Positions 56,401 to 64,000 of a stretch of DNA of 64,000 nucleotides are shown here, piece after piece (the first letter of the stretch is position 1; each line of letters starts with the position of its first letter). Source of the stretch: Variovorax ginsengisoli (lineage in GTDB: Bacteria; Pseudomonadota; Gammaproteobacteria; Burkholderiales; Burkholderiaceae_C); contig NZ_RCZJ01000002.1 in assembly GCF_006438845.1 (NCBI RefSeq), positions 323,145 to 387,144 on the forward strand. Direction: 5' to 3'. A program made the position numbers and the translations under genes. The notes beneath the pieces were generated by a model. That model had not been told where the DNA came from and made no database searches. It saw only the letters and a list, made by a program, of their open reading frames with translations.

Positions 56401-58393
56401 CGCGGCACCTGCACGCATGGCCCCGCGCACCGAACTCGAACACACCGTTCGCCAGGCGATGGAAGACGTCCTGCACCTGCCGGGCCTGGGCATGACCGAC
56501 GACTTCTTCGCCATGGGCGGTCATTCGCTGCTCGCGGCGAGGCTCGCGGTCCAGCTCGGTGCCGCTTGCGGCGTCTCGCTGTCGCTCGGCACGCTGTTCG
56601 AGGCGCCGACGGCCGAGCGGCTGGCCGCCGCCATCGAGCGCGCGCAGCAGGCCGACGCCGCCGCACCGCTGACGATTCCGCGGCGCGCCGAGCGCCGCAC
56701 GGCACCGCTTTCGCAAGACCAGCAGCGCATGCGCTTCGCGGAGGAACTCCATCCGGGCCTCACCGCCTTCAACACGCCCGCCGCCCATCGCCTCACCGGA
56801 CCGATGGACCGGTCGCGCTTCGAGCAGGCATTGCGCCGCGTGGTACAGCGCCAGGATGCGCTGCGCACGTCGGTCGTGCCGGCACCCGACGGCCACGGCT
56901 GGGTGCAGCGGGTGGACCCGGTCTCGAACTTCACGCTGCCCTTCGAAGACCTGCGCGGCATCCCGGCCGCCAAGCGGGAGTCCGCGCTCGCGCAACGCCT
57001 GCAGACGCTCGTCGACGAGCCCATCCTTGCGGCCCCGGCACCGCTGTTCCGCTGCGCGCTGTTCCAGACCGGCGAGCGCGAGCACGCCTTTTTCTTCATG
57101 GCGCATCACCTGGTGTGGGACGGCTATTCCTTCGACATCCTGCAGCGCGAGATGGCCACGGCCTATGCGGCCGCGATGGACGGCCGTGACACCGCCCTGC
57201 CTGCCCTGACGGTCAACCATGGCGACTATGCGGCCTGGCACAACGCCTGGCTCCAGGGACCGGAGGCCGACCGCCAGCGCGCGCACTGGCACGAGCGGCT
57301 GGCGGGCGTGCCGGCGCTGGCGCCTTTTCCGGCCGACCTGGTGGCGCGCCCCGGCGTGCCGGGCCGAGGCCGGCGCGAGCCGGTGCAGGTGCCGCAATTG
57401 CTCACGGCCACGCTGCGCGACCTGGCGCGTCGGCACGACCTCACGCTCAACATGCTGGTGATGGCCGCCTACGCCGCGGCGCTCGCGAACACCGTCGGCC
57501 AGCCGGCGGTGGCGGTCGGCATGCCGGTGCGCGGGCGCGTGGCACCGGCGCTCGACGAAGTCATCGGTCTGTTCGTCGGCCTGGTGCCGGTAAACCTCGA
57601 CGCGCAACCCGCGCTGGGCTTCGTGGCCTTCGCAGCGTCGCTCAAGCAGGAGGTGATCGGCGCACTGGCGCACCAGGATCTGCCCTTCGAACAATTGATG
57701 CTGCAGGCCAGCCCGGCACAGCGCCGCGCCCGGCTGTACCAGGCGCTCTTCTCGTACCAGGACGTGCGCGAGCGCACCGGCCACTGGGGACCGCTGCAGC
57801 AGGAGGCGATCGCGCTGTCGGAGCGTGGGCTGACCGACGATCTCGGGCTCTGGCTGCTCGAACACGACGCCGGCCTGCAGGGCGACCTGGTCTACAACAC
57901 GCACCTCTACACCGCGGACACGGTGATCGCGTTCCGCCAACGCTTTCTCGACATGCTGGCGGCCGTGGCCACCCGACCCGACGCGACGCTGGCCGAGCTG
58001 GCGGCGGGTGCCGCCGTTGTCGCTGCGCGCAGCGCATCGCGCGACGATGGCGACGACGCATCGCTGCTGCAGCCCGAGCAGGCGCAGCTGGCGCAGCTGT
58101 GGGCCAGCGCGATCGGCATCGACGTGAACGACATCCGCGGCAGCGACAACTTCTTCGACCTGGGCGGCGATTCGCTGCTGGCGATGCGCGTCATCCAGCA
58201 AGCCGAGGAACTGCTCGGCCTGCGCACCGAACCGCGGCGCTATGTGTTCGAGAACCTGATGCAGCTCGCCACCCGTTCGGTGCCGGCCGGCATCGCGGAG
58301 GCCACCGAATCGAACCCGAAGCCGACACCGGCGACGGCGCCGACACGCGGGCTGCTCGGACGGGTGAAGGCGCTGTGGGGTCGGCGGAACTGA
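53444..58393 (+). CDS. NRPS: C-A-PCP-C-PCP
   Basis: A 1649-residue nonribosomal peptide synthetase. Domains: condensation 1 (about 20-460; HHAVCDG at 158-164), adenylation (about 480-990; YTSGSTGVPKG about 639, LLPNGKIDRKAL about 969), PCP1 (GGHSL, Ser1028), condensation 2 (about 1095-1510; HHLVWDG at 1221-1227), PCP2 (GGDSL, Ser1577). There is no second adenylation domain, epimerase, or thioesterase. The binding-pocket residues read D-I-L-Q-L-G-M-I-W, close to the glycine code DILQLGLIW, so glycine is the best guess. The ATG overlaps the stop of the upstream synthase (ATGA). The last PCP must be loaded in trans or the chain moved onto it by condensation 2. Confidence 0.93.
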   Translation: MTFSDTSHVGDEDDFDPFAAGAIERTVASTEAQREVWLADRMGAQASLAYNESLTLRLRGVVDSAALIAAFDALVARHPALRASFSPDGSQLLIGEATPLPLAEHDLRHLDAAAQARELAAEYTDAVRERFDLARGPLFRAALYRLSTVEALVVMTAHHAVCDGWSWGVIADDLGRLYAQQTGDGPALAPAPGYADYADWEAAEAASPAMQAHVDYWLGRFGGGSLPVLELPLDHPRPAVRTFASARLGRSLDSALADAVRRNGAALGTTPYAVLFSGFAALLHRLSGQDDIVIGIAAAGQMAAQMPGLVGHCVNLLPLRVAIDAALPFETLVRQSGGMLLDAFEHQALGYGALLRKLPVVRDPSRMPLVNVLFNVDRDAAPGDGSFPGIEVEQGCIPREAENFELFINVTPSARGLQVDVQYNTDLFDAETIARWLALYECLLRDALAVPARPVGALQWLPEAQAAALAALQPAATPLNGRPLMHAAFCAQAATQPARTALRHGDLALSYGELDAQSTRLARALRARGVRRGDRVGLCLPRDADMVVALLAVLKAGAAYVPLDPDFPQARLDHYAADAALALLLTRSDVPSAPRGWRADATTRVLALDSDTAWRNESAQLPPDAALDARAEDAAYVIYTSGSTGVPKGVVVPHGAVANFLQSMRRAPGIAADDVLVAVTTLSFDIAVLELMLPLTVGAQVVIAPREAAMNGHTLAALLARCGATTMQATPGMWRLLLDAGWRHAGDFKALVGGESLPPDLARDLLGAAAEVWNMYGPTETTIWSTLWRVDPALIGERGISIGRPIDNTAVWILDAQRQPLPIGVPGEICIGGAGVAIGYHERPELTADRFVTAEVDGRQMRLYRTGDRGRWRNDGLLEHMGRFDFQVKVRGYRIELGEVEARCDEAPGVARSVVVTREDRPGDVRLVAYVALTPGATFDRGAIGEHLRTTLPQYMLPQHVVPLDALPLLPNGKIDRKALPAPHADAAPARMAPRTELEHTVRQAMEDVLHLPGLGMTDDFFAMGGHSLLAARLAVQLGAACGVSLSLGTLFEAPTAERLAAAIERAQQADAAAPLTIPRRAERRTAPLSQDQQRMRFAEELHPGLTAFNTPAAHRLTGPMDRSRFEQALRRVVQRQDALRTSVVPAPDGHGWVQRVDPVSNFTLPFEDLRGIPAAKRESALAQRLQTLVDEPILAAPAPLFRCALFQTGEREHAFFFMAHHLVWDGYSFDILQREMATAYAAAMDGRDTALPALTVNHGDYAAWHNAWLQGPEADRQRAHWHERLAGVPALAPFPADLVARPGVPGRGRREPVQVPQLLTATLRDLARRHDLTLNMLVMAAYAAALANTVGQPAVAVGMPVRGRVAPALDEVIGLFVGLVPVNLDAQPALGFVAFAASLKQEVIGALAHQDLPFEQLMLQASPAQRRARLYQALFSYQDVRERTGHWGPLQQEAIALSERGLTDDLGLWLLEHDAGLQGDLVYNTHLYTADTVIAFRQRFLDMLAAVATRPDATLAELAAGAAVVAARSASRDDGDDASLLQPEQAQLAQLWASAIGIDVNDIRGSDNFFDLGGDSLLAMRVIQQAEELLGLRTEPRRYVFENLMQLATRSVPAGIAEATESNPKPTPATAPTRGLLGRVKALWGRRN

Positions 58394-58400
58394 ACGCGCT

Positions 58401-59138
58401 GTGCGACTGATCGTCTCCCCCCTCCCCATCACGGCACCGGTGCCGTGCGAACTCTGGCGCTTCCCGCTCGACCAGTACCTGCCGGCCGCCGCCATCGCGA
58501 CGCTCTCGGCCGACGAAGTGGCGCGCGCGCGCCGCTTCGTCTTCGAGGCCGACCGCCACCGCTTCATGGCCGCACGCGCCGCGCTGCGCCAGCTGATCGG
58601 CCAGCGCACCGGCACGTCGCCCGCTGCGCTGCGCTTTGCCACCGGCCGCTTCGGCAAGCCGGCGCTCGCCACGCACGACGGGCTGCAGTTCAACCTCAGC
58701 CACAGCGGCGCGACCGGCGTGCTGGCGATGTCGACGCGAATCGCGCTCGGCGTCGACGTGGAGGTCGTGCGTCCCGTGCCCGACGCCGACAGCCTCGCCG
58801 CCGCCTATTTCGCGCCGGCCGAGCGTGCGGCCATCGCCGCTTGCTCCGCGAACACGCGCGATACCGCGTTCCTGCGCTGCTGGACGCGCAAGGAGGCCTG
58901 CCTCAAGGCCATCGGCATCGGCCTGAACCTCGCGACCGCTGGCTTCGACGTGGGTGCAGACGCCGACACGCGCCGGGTCGAGATCGCCACCGCCGACGGC
59001 ATCCAGCGCCTGTGGCTGCGCGACGTGGATGCAGGCGACGGTCTGGTGGTGTCGCTGGCGCTGTGCATCGACCGCGCGCCGGCCGCGCAGCCATCGCCGA
59101 CGCCGATGCCGACGCCCGCCGAGGAAAGCTGCGCATGA
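58401..59138 (+). CDS. Sfp-type 4'-phosphopantetheinyl transferase
   Basis: A 245-residue enzyme that attaches phosphopantetheine to the carrier-domain serines of the two synthases. Motifs are FNLSHSG, GVDVEVV (Mg ligands) and WTRKEACLKAIG. It begins with GTG, seven bases after the NRPS stop, and its stop overlaps the next gene (ATGA). The C-terminus is Pro-rich. Confidence 0.92.
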   Translation: MRLIVSPLPITAPVPCELWRFPLDQYLPAAAIATLSADEVARARRFVFEADRHRFMAARAALRQLIGQRTGTSPAALRFATGRFGKPALATHDGLQFNLSHSGATGVLAMSTRIALGVDVEVVRPVPDADSLAAAYFAPAERAAIAACSANTRDTAFLRCWTRKEACLKAIGIGLNLATAGFDVGADADTRRVEIATADGIQRLWLRDVDAGDGLVVSLALCIDRAPAAQPSPTPMPTPAEESCA

Positions 59139-59947
59139 AGCCGCTGCTGTTCGGCCCACCTTCGCGCCGCTTGTTCGGGCTCTATCACGCGCCGGAAGGT
59201 TCGAAGCCTTCCGACACGGCGGTGCTGCTGTGCGCGCCCATGGGCCACGAGGCGCTGCGCAGCCATCGCTTCTACCGCGTGCTGGCGATCCGCCTGGCGC
59301 GCCGCGGCATGGCGGTCCTGCGTTTCGACAGCCATGGGGCGGGCGACTCGCCCGGCGCCGACGAAGACGGCGAACTCGAAGGCTGGCGCGCCGATGTGGG
59401 CGAAGCGGCCCGCGAACTGCACGCGCGATCGGGTGCGAAGCGCGTGATCTGGTTCGGCGCGCGGCTCGGTGCCAGCCTGGCGGTGCAGGCAGCGTCGGTG
59501 CCCGGCACCCAGGTCGACAAGCTGGTGCTGTGGGAGCCCGTGCTCGATGGCGCCGCCTATCTGCAGGCACTGCGCGAGCGCCACGTGAAGGAGCTCGAAT
59601 GGAGCCACGCACTGCCCGACGCCGGCTGGCGGCGCGCGATGCTGCGCGACCCCGACGCCTTCATCGACGAAGCCTTCGGCTTCGCGATCTCGCCCCTGCT
59701 GCGCCGCCAATTGCTGGCGCTGACGCTGGCCGACCTCGTGCTGCCCTCGGGCGTTGAAATCGTCGTCGTCGCCAAGCCCGACGACCGCGCCACGCAAGGT
59801 TGGGTCGCGCAGCAGGCAGCGGCCGGGCGCCATGCACGCTGGCTGGCGCTCGCGCACTCGCTCATCTGGACCAGCAACCCCTTTCCCAACAACGCCATGG
59901 TGCCGGCCGACGCCTTGCAGCAGATCGCAGGAGAACTCAGTGAGTGA
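59135..59947 (+). CDS. Alpha/beta-hydrolase-fold protein lacking the nucleophile Ser
   Basis: A 270-residue alpha/beta-hydrolase-fold protein (LLCAPMGHEALRSHRFY oxyanion region, RGMAVLRFDSHGAGDS strand, WFGARLGASLAV elbow). The nucleophile elbow GxSxG reads GARLG, placing Arg110 where Ser should be, so it is probably not a normal esterase. From memory, hydrolase 2 of the exosortase A system has a similar elbow; this needs checking. It overlaps the phosphopantetheinyl transferase and the next hydrolase gene, so it belongs to the synthase operon. A scaffold, partner or acyl-binding role is possible. Confidence 0.8.
   Translation: MKPLLFGPPSRRLFGLYHAPEGSKPSDTAVLLCAPMGHEALRSHRFYRVLAIRLARRGMAVLRFDSHGAGDSPGADEDGELEGWRADVGEAARELHARSGAKRVIWFGARLGASLAVQAASVPGTQVDKLVLWEPVLDGAAYLQALRERHVKELEWSHALPDAGWRRAMLRDPDAFIDEAFGFAISPLLRRQLLALTLADLVLPSGVEIVVVAKPDDRATQGWVAQQAAAGRHARWLALAHSLIWTSNPFPNNAMVPADALQQIAGELSE
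59929..59933 (+). promoter_or_regulatory. Shine-Dalgarno AGGAG fixing the GTG start at 59940
   Basis: AGGAG lies six bases before GTG 59940 inside the end of the previous gene. It supports a GTG start eight bases upstream of the previous stop, rather than a longer frame. Confidence 0.7.
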
Positions 59948-60944
59948 TTTCGTCGAGACGACCGAGCTTTTCGGTGAAGCGGAGAACCTGTTCGGCATGC
60001 TCGCCGTGCCGGCCGGCGCGAGGCTCGGCGACATCGGCTGCCTGGTGCTCAACACCGGCGTCAACCATCGGATCGGACCGCACCGCATCAACGTGAAGAC
60101 GGCGCGCCGCCTGGCCGGCGCCGGCATCCCGACACTGCGCTTCGATCTGGCGGGCATCGGCGACAGCAGCGCAGCGCGCAGCAGGCACGATTTCCGCACC
60201 CAGGCGGTGGAGGACATGAAGTCGGCGCTCGACCATCTCCAGAGCCGACATGGGCTGCGGCGCTTTCTGGTGTTCGGCATCTGCTCCGGCGCGGAGAACG
60301 CCTTGGCGGTGGCGCTGGCCGACCCTCGCGTGGTGGGCGTGCTGACCTTCGATGGACCGATGTACCTCACGCGCGGCGTGCGGCTCGAGCGCAAGTTGCG
60401 CCGCATGGCGGCCTTCCCTGGGAACCCGGCGGTGCGCGCCAGCTACCCGTGGTGGCGCGACCTCGTGCAATGGCTTGGCCAGCGCGACGCCGCTGCGGGC
60501 CGGCGCACGCTCGAACGGCTGCACCTGCCCATGTTCGCTGGCGGTCCGTCGGCGGACGAGGGCGCGATCTTCCAAGGCGGAGACACGGCGCCGGTGGTGA
60601 GCGCGGCGGAATACGAACGCCGGCTGCTGTCGCTGGTCGACCGCGGGGTGGCGGTGTCGCTGATGTATTCGGCCACCTATAACGCACGCGACCGGCACAA
60701 CGGCATGCTGAGCCAACTGCGTGGCTCGCCGATGTTCGATCGCGTGCAGTACCGCTTCTGGCCCGACGTCGACCACACCGCCACCACCCTGGCGATGCAG
60801 GCCAAGCTTCTGACCGCGGTGGAGGAGTGGGCGCGCGGCGTGGCGCTGGGCGGGCCGGGGCTGCGGCCGTCGAGCGCTGGCAGCATCGTTCCGACGCTCG
60901 CGCGCAGCCCCGACCGCGAACCGCGTGCGCCCGCGACGGTCTGA
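59940..60944 (+). CDS. Alpha/beta-hydrolase-fold protein with Cys nucleophile elbow
   Basis: A 334-residue alpha/beta-hydrolase-fold protein: CLVLNTGVNHRIGPHR near the N-terminus, AGIPTLRFDLAGIGDS, nucleophile elbow FGICSGAE with Cys115 in place of Ser, and a late PDVDHTATT with the likely catalytic His. Cys-type elbows occur in some thioesterases that release NRPS/PKS products, so this is the best in-operon candidate for chain release or editing. It resembles the hydrolase 1/2 pair of exosortase gene clusters as I remember them, but no exosortase gene is here. The GTG start overlaps the previous gene by eight bases. Confidence 0.82.
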   Translation: MSDFVETTELFGEAENLFGMLAVPAGARLGDIGCLVLNTGVNHRIGPHRINVKTARRLAGAGIPTLRFDLAGIGDSSAARSRHDFRTQAVEDMKSALDHLQSRHGLRRFLVFGICSGAENALAVALADPRVVGVLTFDGPMYLTRGVRLERKLRRMAAFPGNPAVRASYPWWRDLVQWLGQRDAAAGRRTLERLHLPMFAGGPSADEGAIFQGGDTAPVVSAAEYERRLLSLVDRGVAVSLMYSATYNARDRHNGMLSQLRGSPMFDRVQYRFWPDVDHTATTLAMQAKLLTAVEEWARGVALGGPGLRPSSAGSIVPTLARSPDREPRAPATV

Positions 60945-61002
60945 GACCGCAGCGGCGACGCGCCGCTAAAATCGGCGGCTCACCAGCCTCTGGATATACC
61001 CC

Positions 61003-61503
61003 ATGAACCGCTGCAGCCCCCTCACGACATCCCCTCGCCTCCTCCTCGCCGCCATCGGCACGCTCGCCGTGGCCGCGACGCTGTGCGGGGCGCCGCGCGC
61101 GCTCGCACAGTCCGAGCTCGACCCGGAGGTGCCCACCGAGGCCACGCTCGGCGGGCGCAATTTCCCCGTGGGCACGCTGCGCGGCAAGTTCATGGTGGTG
61201 GCCGCGCCGGAGATCCGGCTCGACGGCCAGCCCGACCGCCTGTCGCCCGGCGCGCGCATCCGCAGCGCCGAGAACATGGTGGTCACGACCGGCGCCATCA
61301 CGGGCCAGAACCTGCTGGTGAACTACACCCGCGATCCAGCCGGTCTGGTGCGCGAGGTGTGGGTTCTCACCCCGACAGAAGCCAGCGTTGAACGCGCCTC
61401 GGTGCCGCGGCCGTTCCTCAACTTCTGGCCGTTCGTGGCCGCGAGCGGTCCGCGCGACGACGGACGCACGCCCTTCGATCAGTTGCCGAAATTCGGCGAA
61501 TAG
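61003..61503 (+). CDS. Small exported protein
   Basis: A 166-residue protein with a Sec signal peptide (cleavage near RALAQS, residue about 36). The mature domain has TLGGRNFPVGTLRGKFMVVAAPEIRLDG, SPGARIRSAENMVV and NLLVNYTRDPAGLVREVWVLTP, a beta-rich pattern. I recognise no named family. It stands 58 bases after the synthase operon and 99 bases before miaB; its own promoter region is short. Confidence 0.78.
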   Translation: MNRCSPLTTSPRLLLAAIGTLAVAATLCGAPRALAQSELDPEVPTEATLGGRNFPVGTLRGKFMVVAAPEIRLDGQPDRLSPGARIRSAENMVVTTGAITGQNLLVNYTRDPAGLVREVWVLTPTEASVERASVPRPFLNFWPFVAASGPRDDGRTPFDQLPKFGE

Positions 61504-61602
61504 ATCCCGTGGCGCGCCGGGCGCGCCGCACCTCCTTGTGTTTTCGCCCGCGCCGCTCCGGCGCCGGCCACCCCTTTCGATGGCCCTCCATTACCCCACG
61601 CC

Positions 61603-62970
61603 ATGAGCAAAAAAGTCTTCATCAAAACCTTCGGCTGCCAGATGAACGAGTACGACTCGGACAAGATGGCCGACGTGCTGAACGCCGCGCAGGGCTACGA
61701 ACCGACGCAGGACATCGACCAGGCCGACCTGATCCTCTTCAACACCTGTTCGGTGCGCGAGAAGGCGCAGGAGAAGGTCTTCAGCGACCTCGGCCGCGTG
61801 AAGCACCTGAAGGCCAAGGGCGTGAAGATCGGCGTGGGCGGCTGCGTTGCGAGCCAGGAAGGCGCGGCCATCATCGCGCGCGCGCCCTACGTCGATATCG
61901 TGTTCGGCCCGCAGACGCTTCACCGCCTGCCCGAGATGCTGGCGCAGCGCGAGGTGCAGGGCCGGCCGCAGGTCGACATCAGCTTTCCGGAGATCGAGAA
62001 GTTCGACCACCTACCGCCGGCGCGCGTCGACGGCGTGACGGCCTTCGTGTCCATCATGGAAGGCTGTTCCAAATACTGCAGCTACTGCGTGGTGCCCTAC
62101 ACCCGCGGCGAGGAAGTCAACCGGCCGCTCGACGACGTGCTGATCGAGATCGCCGGCCTGGCCGACCAGGGCGTGCGCGAGATCACGCTGCTGGGGCAGA
62201 ACGTGAACGCCTACCGCGGCGCGATGGGTGGCACGACCGAGATCGCCGACTTCGCGCTGCTGATCGAGTACGTGGCCGAAATCCCCGGCATCGAACGCAT
62301 CCGCTACACCACCAGCCACCCGAACGAGTTCACGCCCCGGCTGATCGAGGCTTACGCCAAAGTGCCGCAACTGGTGAGCCACCTGCACCTGCCGGTGCAG
62401 CACGGCAGCGACCGCATCCTGATGGCGATGAAGCGCGGCTACACCGCCATGGAATACAAGAGCACGGTGCGCAAGCTGCGCGCCATCCGGCCCGAGCTCG
62501 CGCTCAGCAGCGACTTCATCGTCGGCTTTCCGGGCGAGACCGACGAGGACTTCGCGAAGATGATGAAGCTGATCGCCGACATGGAATTCGACGCGAGCTT
62601 CAGCTTCATCTTCAGCCCGCGTCCCGGCACGCCGGCGGCGGCGCTGCACGACGACACGCCGCACGAGGTGAAGCTGGCGCGACTGCACCAACTGCAGGCG
62701 GCCATCGACACCAACGTGAAGCGCTTCGGCAACGCGCTGGTCGGCAGCACGCAGCGGGTGCTGGTCGAGGGCGCTTCCCGCAAGGACGCGAACGAGCTGA
62801 TGGGCCGCACCGACTGCAACCGCGTTGTCAACTTCGAGGGCGACGCGCGGCTGGTCGGCCAGATGGTCGACCTGCGCATCACCCGCTCGCTCGCCTACAC
62901 GCTGCGCGGCGAGGTGCCGACGCGCGAACACGCGGGCGCGGCGCCGGCCTTGGCTTCGCTCGTCGCCTGA
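61603..62970 (+). CDS. miaB: tRNA-2-methylthio-N6-dimethylallyladenosine synthase MiaB
   Basis: A 455-residue radical-SAM methylthiotransferase modifying A37 of tRNAs. The N-terminal UPF0004 domain opens [18 protein letters not shown] (first cluster Cys), with NTCSVREKA and [11 protein letters not shown]; the radical-SAM motif is CSKYCSYC (about residue 155), followed by GQNVNAY and a C-terminal TRAM domain. Length is normal. Its stop overlaps the kinase start (TGATG). Confidence 0.96.
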   Translation: MSKKVFIKTFGCQMNEYDSDKMADVLNAAQGYEPTQDIDQADLILFNTCSVREKAQEKVFSDLGRVKHLKAKGVKIGVGGCVASQEGAAIIARAPYVDIVFGPQTLHRLPEMLAQREVQGRPQVDISFPEIEKFDHLPPARVDGVTAFVSIMEGCSKYCSYCVVPYTRGEEVNRPLDDVLIEIAGLADQGVREITLLGQNVNAYRGAMGGTTEIADFALLIEYVAEIPGIERIRYTTSHPNEFTPRLIEAYAKVPQLVSHLHLPVQHGSDRILMAMKRGYTAMEYKSTVRKLRAIRPELALSSDFIVGFPGETDEDFAKMMKLIADMEFDASFSFIFSPRPGTPAAALHDDTPHEVKLARLHQLQAAIDTNVKRFGNALVGSTQRVLVEGASRKDANELMGRTDCNRVVNFEGDARLVGQMVDLRITRSLAYTLRGEVPTREHAGAAPALASLVA

Positions 62971-64000
62971 TGGCGAACTTCAAATCGGCGCGCGGCTCGT
63001 TCCAGCAGCTGCTTCTGTTCGCCTTTCTGCTGATCACCGCACTGCTGGTGGGCGTTGCGCTGCGCTCTGTGTTTCAGTACGACGCGCTGATGACCCAAAG
63101 CCGCGACGCAGCCTCGCGCGCACTCGCGCTGTCGGGCGCGGCGCAATCGTTGGCCGAGCGAAGCGCCGCCATGGAGCGCGCCGGACGCCAGTCGCTGGTG
63201 CTCAACGACGCCGTGCTGCGCCGCCGCTTCGACGACGCCGCGCGTGATGCGCAGAATGTGCTCGAGCGTTTGGGCGACAACGGCGTGCCGCGCACGTCGA
63301 TCGACGTCTGGCGCATGCAGCTCGACGCCATGACGCGCCTGCTGGTCGGCTCGCCCGACACCGCCTTGGCGCGCGAAACCACGCTGGCGATGCAGTTTCG
63401 CGATCTCGACGCGGTGAATACCGAGATCGCGCAGCAGGCCCAGACGCAGATCGAGGCGCAGAACACCGCGCTGTCGACGCGCATCGAAGACGCGCGCACG
63501 CGGCTGATGCGCCAGGTGTTGGCTGCCAGTGCGCTCGCGGTGGCGTTGGCGCTGGCTTTCGGCGTGTGGCTGGCGCGGCCTTTCAAGCGGCTGGAACGCG
63601 CGATCGTCGGGCTGGGCGAGAACCGGCTCGACGTGCCGATCGACATCCGCGGCCCGGCCGACGTGCGGCGCGTGTCGCAGCAACTCGAATGGTTGCGGCT
63701 GCGGTTGACGGAGCTCGACGCCGACAAGGCACGGTTCCTGCGTCATGTCTCGCATGAACTCAAGACGCCACTGGCGGCGCTGCGCGAAGGCATTTCGCTG
63801 CTGGAAGACGGCGTGACGGGGGCCTTGAACCCGGCGCAGCGTGAGGTCGCGCAGATCCTGCAGCAGAACGCCATCTCGCTGCAGAGCCAGATCGAAGCGC
63901 TGCTGCGCTTCAACGCCGCGGCCTTCGAGGCGCGCGACCTGCATCGCCAACGCACCGCGCTGCTGCCGCTGATCGAAGAACAGGTCGAGGCACAACGCCT
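62970..64000 (+). CDS. Sensor histidine kinase (3' end outside window)
   Basis: The first 343 residues of a membrane sensor kinase. Two membrane segments (about 12-34 and 183-203) enclose a helical periplasmic sensor, followed by a HAMP-like linker (LARPFKRLERAIVGLGENRLD) and the phosphoacceptor helix HVSHELKTPLAAL with His262. The ATPase domain runs off the window. The layout resembles GlrK/QseE-type kinases. It overlaps miaB by one base; the partner response regulator is presumably downstream. Confidence 0.92.
   Translation, partial: MANFKSARGSFQQLLLFAFLLITALLVGVALRSVFQYDALMTQSRDAASRALALSGAAQSLAERSAAMERAGRQSLVLNDAVLRRRFDDAARDAQNVLERLGDNGVPRTSIDVWRMQLDAMTRLLVGSPDTALARETTLAMQFRDLDAVNTEIAQQAQTQIEAQNTALSTRIEDARTRLMRQVLAASALAVALALAFGVWLARPFKRLERAIVGLGENRLDVPIDIRGPADVRRVSQQLEWLRLRLTELDADKARFLRHVSHELKTPLAALREGISLLEDGVTGALNPAQREVAQILQQNAISLQSQIEALLRFNAAAFEARDLHRQRTALLPLIEEQVEAQR

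Noticed and set aside
53438..58693. Open frame of about 1750 codons antisense to the NRPS gene
   Set aside because: It is the GC-skewed shadow of the synthetase frame, rich in His/Arg/Gln/Gly, with no recognisable motif.
46599..60944. Siderophore cluster interpretation
   Set aside because: There is no TonB receptor, siderophore transporter, hydroxamate or catechol tailoring gene in or beside the operon.
59135..60944. Exosortase/PEP-CTERM system
   Set aside because: The hydrolase pair recalls that system, but no exosortase, PEP-CTERM protein or acyl-CoA ligase gene is present.
1..64000. Insertion sequences, prophage genes or CRISPR repeats
   Set aside because: No transposase, integrase, phage structural gene or regularly spaced repeat was seen.

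Overview
The window is dense, GC-rich bacterial chromosome with short intergenic gaps (none above 300 bases) and mostly housekeeping genes. The gene content points to a betaproteobacterium of the Burkholderiales, most likely Comamonadaceae and possibly Variovorax: a paired cyanophycin synthetase locus, gspE-gspF, DUF2917 next to a LysR regulator, DUF1854, DUF5329, and a miaB-to-histidine-kinase overlap. The genus is inferred from gene content, not from a marker gene. I see no rRNA or tRNA gene, insertion sequence, prophage or CRISPR array.

Layout. 1-9.7 kb: the end of gspE, gspF, a cytosolic 5'-nucleotidase, then three genes for surface or exported products (a phosphodiesterase-like lipoprotein with a LamG domain, a 68-residue lipoprotein stub, and a Tat-exported phospholipase C) and an SbmA/BacA-like ABC transporter. 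9.7-12 kb: queC and an M20 peptidase. 12-19.8 kb: the cyanophycin locus, with a DUF1854 protein and an ABC exporter-like protein on the minus strand, divergent from two cyanophycin synthetases; the first synthetase has lost its Mur-ligase P-loop. 19.8-25 kb: small membrane and secreted proteins, glmS, an Lrp/AsnC regulator and glmU. 25-33.2 kb: an orphan flippase, a Crp/Fnr regulator divergent from a BLUF photoreceptor, DUF2917/LysR, 5-formyl-THF cyclo-ligase, a Slt-type lytic transglycosylase, an MgtC-family protein and a GST. 33.2-46.4 kb: an OmpW-like porin, cca, otsB-otsA, a LysR/SDR pair, a ROK kinase, DUF2905, a HisN-like phosphatase, DUF5329, a MidA-type methyltransferase, folM-like/folB/ttcA, a DUF4136 lipoprotein and a histidine phosphatase.

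46.6-60.9 kb holds the most unusual content: a compact five-gene operon for a hybrid nonribosomal peptide/polyketide. The first synthase reads (truncated C)-A-PCP-KS-AT-ACP-aminotransferase and the second C-A-PCP-C-PCP. An Sfp-type phosphopantetheinyl transferase and two alpha/beta-hydrolase-fold proteins follow with overlapping or near-overlapping junctions. Three features are odd: the fused aminotransferase has glycine where the PLP-binding lysine should be; the assembly line ends in C-PCP with neither an adenylation nor a thioesterase domain; and the two hydrolases carry Arg and Cys at the nucleophile elbow instead of Ser. From the domains, the product would contain one malonate extension and probably one glycine, released by a stand-alone enzyme. 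I do not recognise it as a characterised pathway. 61-64 kb returns to core genes: a small exported protein, miaB and the start of a sensor histidine kinase.

All calls come from reading motifs and gene order. No database search was run.
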